Below, piece after piece: positions 57,331 through 64,000 of a stretch of DNA of 64,000 bases. The notes beneath the pieces are model-generated. The model was not told where the DNA came from. It was given only the letters and a program-made list of their open reading frames with translations, and did not search any database. Location of the stretch: positions 19,253,001-19,317,000 of the forward strand of contig NC_064842.1 of the NCBI RefSeq assembly GCF_024166365.1, given 5' to 3'. The DNA is from Elephas maximus indicus (Eukaryota; Chordata; Mammalia; Proboscidea; Elephantidae). Both the position numbers and the translations under genes were made by a program. Every line of letters starts with the position of its first letter. Positions within the stretch are counted from its first letter, which is position 1.

Positions 57331-57643
57331 ACTGGGATTATGGAGGTACATGACTTATGGAAGGAGAAGCTATTTCTTTTTTCTTTCTCTTCTTCCTTTT
57401 TTTTTTAAAAAGCATTTTCATTAATCAAGTATTCTTTATCTGTAACTCATTGTATATGCTTATGACATTTTTTATAAACACCAAAGCTTCATGTGTGGGT
57501 TTTTTTTTTTTAATCTGTTGTCTTGTATGGGGAGGCCCTAAAACAACTGGGGTGTTCCCAGACCCCTTCCTTGGTTTCCAGGATGTTCTGGAATGTGCTG
57601 GGGCATGAGGATGGTGCCAAGATGAAGGCTGTAGCAATTAGTT

Positions 57644-57850
57644 AAACCCAAAAACTCACTGTTGTTGAGTTGATTCTGACTCACGGTGACCCTGTAGGAC
57701 AGAGTAGACTTGCCTCATAGGATTTCCAAGGCTGAGATCTCTATGCAAGTAGATTGCTGTATCTTTCTCCCGCGGAGCAGCTGGTGGATTTGAACTGCCG
57801 ACCTTTCAGTTAGCAGCCAAGAGCTTAACCACTGCACCACCAAGGCTCCT
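57644..57850 (-). mobile_element. AfroSINE, long form, antisense
   Basis: Tail 'ttgagttgattctgactcac', central segment 'ttgctgtatctttctcccgc', B box region 'ggatttgaactgccgacctt', head 'ccactgcaccaccaaggctc'. Well preserved. Confidence 0.94.
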
Positions 57851-58059
57851 CAGTACTACTTCTTAGTTATCAGTCAGCTGCTGGGAAAGAGGCGCTCTAA
57901 AGGATGGCAAAGGGGCACAGGTATCTAGTTGCATCAGAAAATCTGAGCAAGAGAGGCCAAGGAGGTCTGAGGAAATTCAGGGTAACAGAAAATATAAGAT
58001 AATCTGATATCAGGTCTTTGCCCCCTATAGTTCTTTTATCTTCTTCCACATCATTTTTT

Positions 58060-58988
58060 TAAAATAATATTTTATTATGTTTTAGGTGAAAATTTACGCA
58101 GCAAATTAGGGTACCATTTAACAATTTTAATACAAATTGCTCTGTGCCATTGGTTACAATTTGCACAATGTGTCAGCATTCTCATTATTTCTATTCTGTT
58201 TGTTCTGTTTCCATTGATCCAGCTTCCCTTCCCTTCCTTGCCTTTTCATCTTTGCTTTTGGGTAAATGTTGAATGTTTGGTCTCATATGGTTGATTGTTT
58301 AAGGGAGCACATTACTCACAGGAGATATTGTTTATTTTATAAGCCGATCTATATTTGGCTGAAAGCCGACCTCCAGAAATAGCTTCAGTTCCAAGTTCAA
58401 AGGGAGATAGTCTCAGGGGTTCCTCTAAACTCAATCCAGTAGGCCTAGACATTTTTAGGAACTTGAATTTTGTTCTACGTTTTTCTTCCATTCTATCTGG
58501 GACCTTCCACTGTGTCCCTGGTCAGAACGGTTGGTAGTGGTAGCTACACCATCTAGTTCTTCTGGTCTCAGGTTAGAAGAGGCCATGGTTCCTGTGGGTT
58601 ATTAGTCCTGTGGACTAGTTTCTTCTTTGAGCCTTTGATTTCATTCACTCTGTTTTGCTCCATACAAACAGATACCAGTAATTGTACCTCAGAGGGTACA
58701 CCAAACTAGGATGTAGAACATTATCTTTATGGACTATGTTATGCCAGTTGACTAAATTGTCCCCTGAGGCTATGGTCCTGAGCCTTTTAACCCAGTAAAC
58801 CAATCCTGTGAGTTGATTGGGTATGTCTAAGAAACCTCTGTAACTGTGCCCCCAAGTGCTTTGTTATACGTATGGATATATGTGCAGCACACACAAACAT
58901 ATGTATATGTACATATGCCTACAGGCACACCTACACAGGAACATGCATTTACTTGCATATGCCTCCCTACACATATATGTGCATACAT
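58060..58988 (-). mobile_element. L1 3' UTR, antisense (part before RTE insertion)
   Basis: Same 3' UTR family as 49447-50235 ('ttctacgtttttcttccatt', 'atctagttcttctggtctca', 'ggactatgttatgccagttg'). It contains a CA/TA-rich microsatellite at about 58880-58985 and continues at 59547. Confidence 0.8.
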
Positions 58989-59002
58989 ATCTACCTACAT
59001 AA

Positions 59003-59532
59003 ATATGGGTAAGTCTCCTGCAAAAGACCTCTTTAAAGTGTTAAAAAGCAAAGATGTCACTTTGAGGACTAAGGTGTGCCTGACCCAACCCATGGTGTTT
59101 TTAATCACCTCATATGCATCTGAAAGCTGGGTAATGAATAAGGAAGACAGAAGAAGAATCTATGCCTTTGAATGTAGTGTTGGTGAAGAATATTGAGTAT
59201 ACCATGGACTGCCAAAAGAACAAATCTGTCTTGAAAGAAGTATAGCCAGAATGCTTCTTAGAAGCAAGGATGGCAAGACCTTGTCTCATATACTTTGGAC
59301 ATGTTATCAGGAGGGATCAGTCCCTGGAGAAGGACATCATGCTTGATAAAGTGGAGAGTCAGGGAAAAAGAAGACCCTCAATGAGATCGGCTGACACGGT
59401 GGCTACATCAGTGGGCTCAACCGTAATAACAACCACAAGGATCAAGCAGAACTGGGCCGTGTTTCATTCTGTTGTACATAGGGTCACTATGAGTCAAAAC
59501 CACCTCTACAGCACCTAACAACCACAGACAAC
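59003..59532 (+). mobile_element. RTE LINE 3' fragment with 14-bp target-site duplication
   Basis: Flanked by ATCTACCTACATAA at 58989-59002 and 59533-59546. It encodes the degraded C-terminal part (peptide near 59030-59196 includes DLFKVLKSKDVTLRTKVC) and ends in the shared tail 'ggtcactatgagtcaaaacc'. 5'-truncated; inserted in antisense L1. Confidence 0.95.
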
Positions 59533-59546
59533 ATCTACCTACATAA

Positions 59547-59840
59547 TCACACACATATTCTTTGGTTGTTGTTAACTGTTGTTGCAAAATTGTATATGTT
59601 ACAGCATTTATCGAAATTGCCCCTTTTTCTTGTGTACTTCTTATTGTCTTTATTTACCTTGGTCATGTTGTGCTGACCCACCCATTTTTGGTATTGCCTT
59701 TCTCATCACCAAAAATAACAAGTATCTACTATCTAGAAAGTGCCTTCCCTTCCCTTTCCCTCCCATCCCTGGTAACTATGGAAGAACGTTGCTTTCTGTG
59801 TTTATATCTATTCTTGACTTTACTGGTTTTGCTCTTCTAG
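59547..59840 (-). mobile_element. L1 3' UTR, antisense (continuation after RTE)
   Basis: Runs on from 58988: 'cttcttattgtctttattta', 'tttctcatcaccaaaaataa', 'ctatctagaaagtgcc'. A similar order is seen at 100-215. Confidence 0.65.
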
Positions 59841-59859
59841 AGAACCCGGCCTAAGACAG

Positions 59860-60960
59860 GAATGAAACAAGGACGCCATTATCATCATTCTTATTCAACA
59901 TTATACTGGAAGTCCTAGCCAGAGCAAAAAGACAAGAAATAAAATAAAAGGTACACAAAGCAGAAAGGAAGAGGTAAAGCTATCTCTATTTGCAGATGAC
60001 TTGATTCTATACATAGAAAGTCCTAAAAATTTCACAAGAAAATTGCTGAATCTAAGAGAAGAATTTAGCAACTTTGCAGATCAACACACAAAAATCAGTT
60101 AGGTTCCTCTACATTAACAAAGACTACTCCAAAAAAGAAATCAAGAAATCAATACCGTTTACAATAGCCCCCAGCTCGGTAAAATACCTATGAATTAACC
60201 TAACCAGGTACATAAAAGACTCATACAATGAAAATTGTAAAGCACTGCTACAACAGACTAACAGAGACCTGCAAAAATAGACATCCCATGCTCATGAATT
60301 GGAAGACTTAGTATATAGTGAAAACATTGATTCTACCTAAAGCAATATACAGATACAATGCAATCCCAAAACAAATCCAAACAACATTCCTTACTGACAT
60401 GGAAAAACTAATGACCAACTTCATGCAGCAAAGAAAGAAACCCCAAATAGCCAAAGCAATATCAGAGAAAAAGAACAAAGCAAGAGGTTTCACACTCCCC
60501 AAAACCAAAACATACTAACCATACAACCAAAAACCCACTGTAATCAAAACAGCCTGGAACTAACTCAAAATGGACCAAAGACCTAAATGTTAAGCCTAAA
60601 ACCATAAAATTGCTGGGAGAAAACTATGGGACCTAATCTTCTGTAAAAATAGACTAACGAGCATAACAACAAATGCATGAATAAACAAAGACAAAATAGA
60701 CAAATGGTACCACATAAAAACTAAGAACTTACGCTTATCAAAAGACTTTATTAAAAGAGTTATTAGACAACCTACAGATTGGGAAAAAATCTTCAGAAAC
60801 AACTTATCTGATAAGGGTATAACCTCTAAAATCTGTAGAAAGCTATAAGAATTCAACAACAAAAAGACAAACAATCCAATCACAAAATGGGCAAAGGACA
60901 CGAACAGAACATTTACCAAAGAGGACATTCAAGTAGCCAACAAACATGAAAAGATCGTTA
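59860..60960 (+). mobile_element. L1 ORF2 reverse-transcriptase/C-terminal fragment
   Basis: 'ctatttgcagatgacttgat' encodes the L1 (F)ADD catalytic motif, followed by the L1 palm/thumb order ('ccgtttacaatagcccccag', 'aacattgattctacctaaag', 'gcaagaggtttcacactccc'). A deletion near 60560 and many stops show that it is dead. Confidence 0.88.
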
Positions 60961-60989
60961 TGCACTTGCTTGAGTTGCAGCTTTTATCT

Positions 60990-61350
60990 TACAAGAGATA
61001 AAAGGAGACAGAAGTAAGCAGAGGAGAGAGGGTCCTGACTACCACAAAGAAAGAAGAGCTGGGAGTGGAGCGTGTCCTTTGGAACCAGGGTCCCTGTGCT
61101 GAGAACCTCCCAGACCCAGGAGAACATTGATGCCGGACACATGGAGACCTCCAAGGAATGTCAAGCCCACAGATGTTCAAAGGGGGCACGGTCCTTCCTC
61201 CAGAGCTGACAGTGAGAGAAAGCCTTCCCTTGGAGCTGGCACCCTGAATTTGGACTTCCAGTCCCCTAAACTGTGAGAGAATAAATTTCTCTTGGTTAAA
61301 GCCATTCACTTGTGGTATTTCTGTTGTAGCAGCACTAGATAACTAAGACA
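60990..61350 (+). mobile_element. Partial MaLR-like LTR (3' portion)
   Basis: Sense copy of the family seen at 4014 and 48940. It ends 'gagaataaatttctcttggt', 'tggtatttctgttgtagcag', 'cactagataactaagaca'. The 5' part of the LTR is missing and the middle is diverged. Confidence 0.75.
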
Positions 61351-61429
61351 CATTGTCTTTATGATGGCCTGTGTTGTTGCATTTCTTTTTTTTTTTTAGA
61401 TCTCTTATTTTTTTTGCCAACTATGGATA

Positions 61430-62440
61430 CAACCTAAAAAAACAAACAAAAAAAAAAACTATGGATACGAGTATTTATTTAAAGATTTTGCTTTTCCATT
61501 TGGAGTACCCCCTTGAGTAATGCTTACAGTGATAGCCTGGTAGGGCCAATTCCCAGAGCTTCTGTTTGGCACCGTCTTGATTTCTCCCTTATTTTTGAAT
61601 GACAACTTTGGTGGATAAAGAATTCTTTGCTGGCAATTGTTTTCATTAAGTATTTTATATATGTCACTCCATTGCCTTTTGGCCTCTAGAGTTTCTGAGG
61701 AGAAATCCTGACTGATTCTTATGAAAGCCCCTTGGTATGTTATATCGTGTTTTTCTTTTGCTTCTTTCAGAATTTTCTCCTTGTCTTTGGTTTTTAAGAA
61801 TCTTATCAGGATTACGGCGAGGAGTTGATCTTTTTGTGTCCCCTAATTTTTTATGATTGGAGTTCACATAGCTTCCTGTGTTTGCAGGCTTAGCTCTATG
61901 TTCAAATCTGGAAAATTCTCTCTGATTATCTCTTAGAAAATAGTTTCTATGCCTTTATTGTTGTCCTGGTGCTCTGGGATTCCAATAATTCTAATGTAAG
62001 ATTTTTTAAATGAACCCCATATTTCCGTTTTGTTCACTTTTCTTTGTTCTTTTTTCACGTTTCTCTTGAGACTTGGTAAATTCAGTTGTTTTGTCTTCTA
62101 GTTCATATATCCTATCTTCTCTCTGTTTGACTCTATTATTAGAGTGTTTCTCTTGCTTTTTCTAATTTAGTTCTTATTCTTCAGTTCCAGTAGTCTGTCT
62201 CCTTTTTTTTTTTTTTTTTTACTGTTTTCACTTTCCTTGTTGAGTCTCTTATTTTGTTCCTCTATTTGTTTCCTGATCTCCACTAGTTTGTTTTCTGTGT
62301 GCTTTTTGCTTTCTTTAAACAAGTTTAGCACCATAGTCTGAGAATTATCAGTTCTTTCTGTTAGTCTGGCCTCTATAGGAGAAATTTTCTCTTCTTCATC
62401 TTTTGCTTTTCATTAGTCCTGCTTCTCTCATAATTTTGTG
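61430..62440 (-). mobile_element. Old L1/HAL1-type 5' region, antisense
   Basis: 'ctttgctggcaattgttttc', 'ccattgccttttggcctcta', 'ctttttgtgtcccctaattt' and 'ctctgggattccaataattc' follow a well-known antisense order of old L1 elements. No coding capacity. Confidence 0.65.
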
Positions 62441-62529
62441 TGTTTTATTATTTTTTGTTGAACTTGGGTCATTTTGTTATCTTTTTTTTACTTTAAATTT
62501 TGTATTCTGTTTTTTTTTTCTGGTTGTGC

Positions 62530-62650
62530 GCCTTTTTTTTTTTTTTAATTGTGCTTTAAGTGAAAGTTTACAAATCAAGTCAGTCTCTCCTACAAAAATT
62601 TATATACATCTTGCTATATACTCCTAGTTGCTCTCCTCCAAGTGCATATT
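62530..62650 (-). mobile_element. L1 3' end, antisense
   Basis: 'attgtgctttaagtgaaagt', 'caaatcaagtcagtctctcc' and 'atactcctagttgctctcct' are the reverse complement of the L1 3' terminus also seen in sense near 45660-45705. Confidence 0.75.
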
Positions 62651-62678
62651 CTGGTTTTTATGGGAAATTTTTCTCATT

Positions 62679-62878
62679 GGGTGCCCTAGTAGTGCTGTGA
62701 CCAGTCACCTGGAAGCCAAGCAAAAAGCCAGGGCCAGCACCAACCAGCCACTATGCAGGGGAAAGTTGCAGCAGCCCCTGCTTCCGCAAAGATTCATGGC
62801 TCTGGGAACCCCACAAGGCAGTCACTCCCCCACAGGGCTTCTATGACTCAGAATCCACCCAGTGGCAGGGGGCTTGGT
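62679..62878 (+). mobile_element. AfroSINE, long form, heavily mutated
   Basis: Head 'gggtgccctagtagtgctgt', B box lost, central segment 'ctgcttccgcaaagattcat' kept, tail 'cttctatgactcagaatcca' with 'ggcagggggcttgg'. Many substitutions remove both pol III boxes. Confidence 0.85.
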
Positions 62879-62879
62879 A

Positions 62880-64000
62880 TCTTCTCCTGAGAACCACTAG
62901 AGCACACTTATATCCTTAGGTTTTTTTCAGTGCTGACTCAGGTGTTCTGGATGCTTGATGTCTGAAATTCAGTATGCATGCATGGGGGAGAGGGTTTAGC
63001 TGGTCATAGATGCTGATGTAAGCAGTGGGGCTCAACTTTCCTGTGGCAAAGGTAGGGGGCTCTCCATGTTTTTTCATCATGGATGCCACTGCACAGGCTC
63101 TGTTATGGTGTCCCATTGTGGTCTATTTCCCACTGTGTTGCTGTGTGTCTGAAGTATTCCCCTCATCCTGCTGCCCGTGTGGTTCCTCCCAGTCCTACTA
63201 CCCATTTATCTCAGTGAGATTCAATAGCACTGTCTCACAGCGTCAAGGTCTCCCTTCACCCCTCCCAACTGCATGGCCCACAAATTCCCACAGCCAGTCT
63301 ACTCCACTGTAAAAAATCAGGCTACAGCTTCCTCAGATTAGCTCCATTTCTGCTTTCCCTGTTTGTAGTACTGCCCTGTTCCAAAATGGCTGTGATGAAC
63401 GAGTGCTCAAAATATTAGTGTGTAGATTCTCCCAGCTTCTGTACCACCCCTGCTCCTCTTCTCTGCTTCTGCACTCACACCAACTCTCCAACACCTCAGT
63501 TGCCATCTGGAGTTCTGAGATCTCAGTCTGTGCTTGTTTTCATTCATTGTTCAGTGGGTTAGTTACTGGAGGAGTAAATGGGAGTGACCACTCACTTTGC
63601 CATCTTGCTCCACCTCCTGGATCAGTTCCTTTTTGTTTTCCATAAAGCCATCCTTCCTGGAGCTTTAAGGAGAGATGGCTCTGAGGGCTATCAACACGGG
63701 GCTTCTGTTCATCTTTCTCCTGTGTTGGATCATGTGTTTCCTCTTTCATTGTTTACCTTGTCATTTTGCTGAAGCACATCCTCTGATATCTCCCTGAGAA
63801 AGATTGGATGGGAAGTAAATTTTCTGAAATTTTTTCATTTCCAAAAATGTCTTTATTCTAATCTCATACTTGATAGAGATTTCGTTTGGGTAAAGAATTA
63901 TAGGTTGAATCTTTTTCCTTTCATTATCTTTTAGTTTATAGTGCTGCTCTTGAGATTCCTGATCTTCTCTGTGTGGCCTTTTTTTTAATTCTAGAAGTTT
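62880..64000 (-). mobile_element. Old L1-type sequence, antisense
   Basis: Contains 'cactttgccatcttgctcca', common at the 5' end of old L1/HAL1 elements in antisense, and LINE-like text to the window end ('aaaatgtctttattctaatc'). Boundaries are unclear and no gene is supported. Confidence 0.5.

Noticed and set aside
58880-58985. CA/TA-rich tract as a CRISPR-like or structured array
   Set aside because: It is an irregular microsatellite with no regular repeat-spacer pattern, within L1-derived sequence of a mammalian genome.

Overview
This is nuclear DNA from a placental mammal, almost certainly an afrotherian and most likely a paenungulate (elephant, manatee or hyrax group). The main clue is a dense population of one tRNA-derived SINE (AfroSINE type). 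Its 3' tail matches the 3' end of RTE-class LINEs that also lie in the window. Both a full-length form and a form with a roughly 45-base central deletion are present; I recall the deleted form as typical of the hyrax/sirenian/elephant clade. MIR and L2 fossils and MaLR-like LTRs fit a placental genome.

There are two protein-coding genes, convergent (tail to tail). HNRNPU (hnRNP U / SAF-A) is on the + strand from a CpG-island promoter near 15.6-16.0 kb, with 14 coding exons from 16036 to 25221 and a 3' UTR to about 26.3 kb. The exons join in phase to an 824-residue protein with SAP, acidic, NLS, SPRY, P-loop NTPase-like and RGG regions. COX20 (FAM36A), an assembly factor for cytochrome c oxidase subunit 2, is on the - strand, with its start at 42004 in a second CpG island and its stop at 34491. 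Four coding exons give 119 residues. The pair matches the human 1q44 arrangement as I recall it.

Layout. 1-13.6 kb: intergenic and repeat-rich (antisense L1, RTE, AfroSINE, MaLR LTR, L2, MIR), with nested insertions. 13.6-15.6 kb: unique sequence upstream of HNRNPU. 15.6-26.3 kb: HNRNPU. 26.3-34.4 kb: mostly unique sequence between the two 3' ends. 34.4-42.2 kb: COX20, whose intron 1 holds AfroSINE copies and an L2 reverse-transcriptase fossil. 42.2-43.9 kb: CpG island and unique flank. 43.9-64 kb: intergenic, nearly all retrotransposon-derived.

The two genes are not known to act in one pathway: HNRNPU works in the nucleus on chromatin and RNA, COX20 in the mitochondrial inner membrane. I saw no prokaryotic, viral, CRISPR or new protein system. 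The most notable observations are two consecutive GC-AG introns in HNRNPU, a CRE/ETS composite inside HNRNPU intron 1, a hairpin and YY1-type motifs with a possible uORF at the COX20 promoter, an internally deleted RTE element, and several insertions datable by intact target-site duplications.
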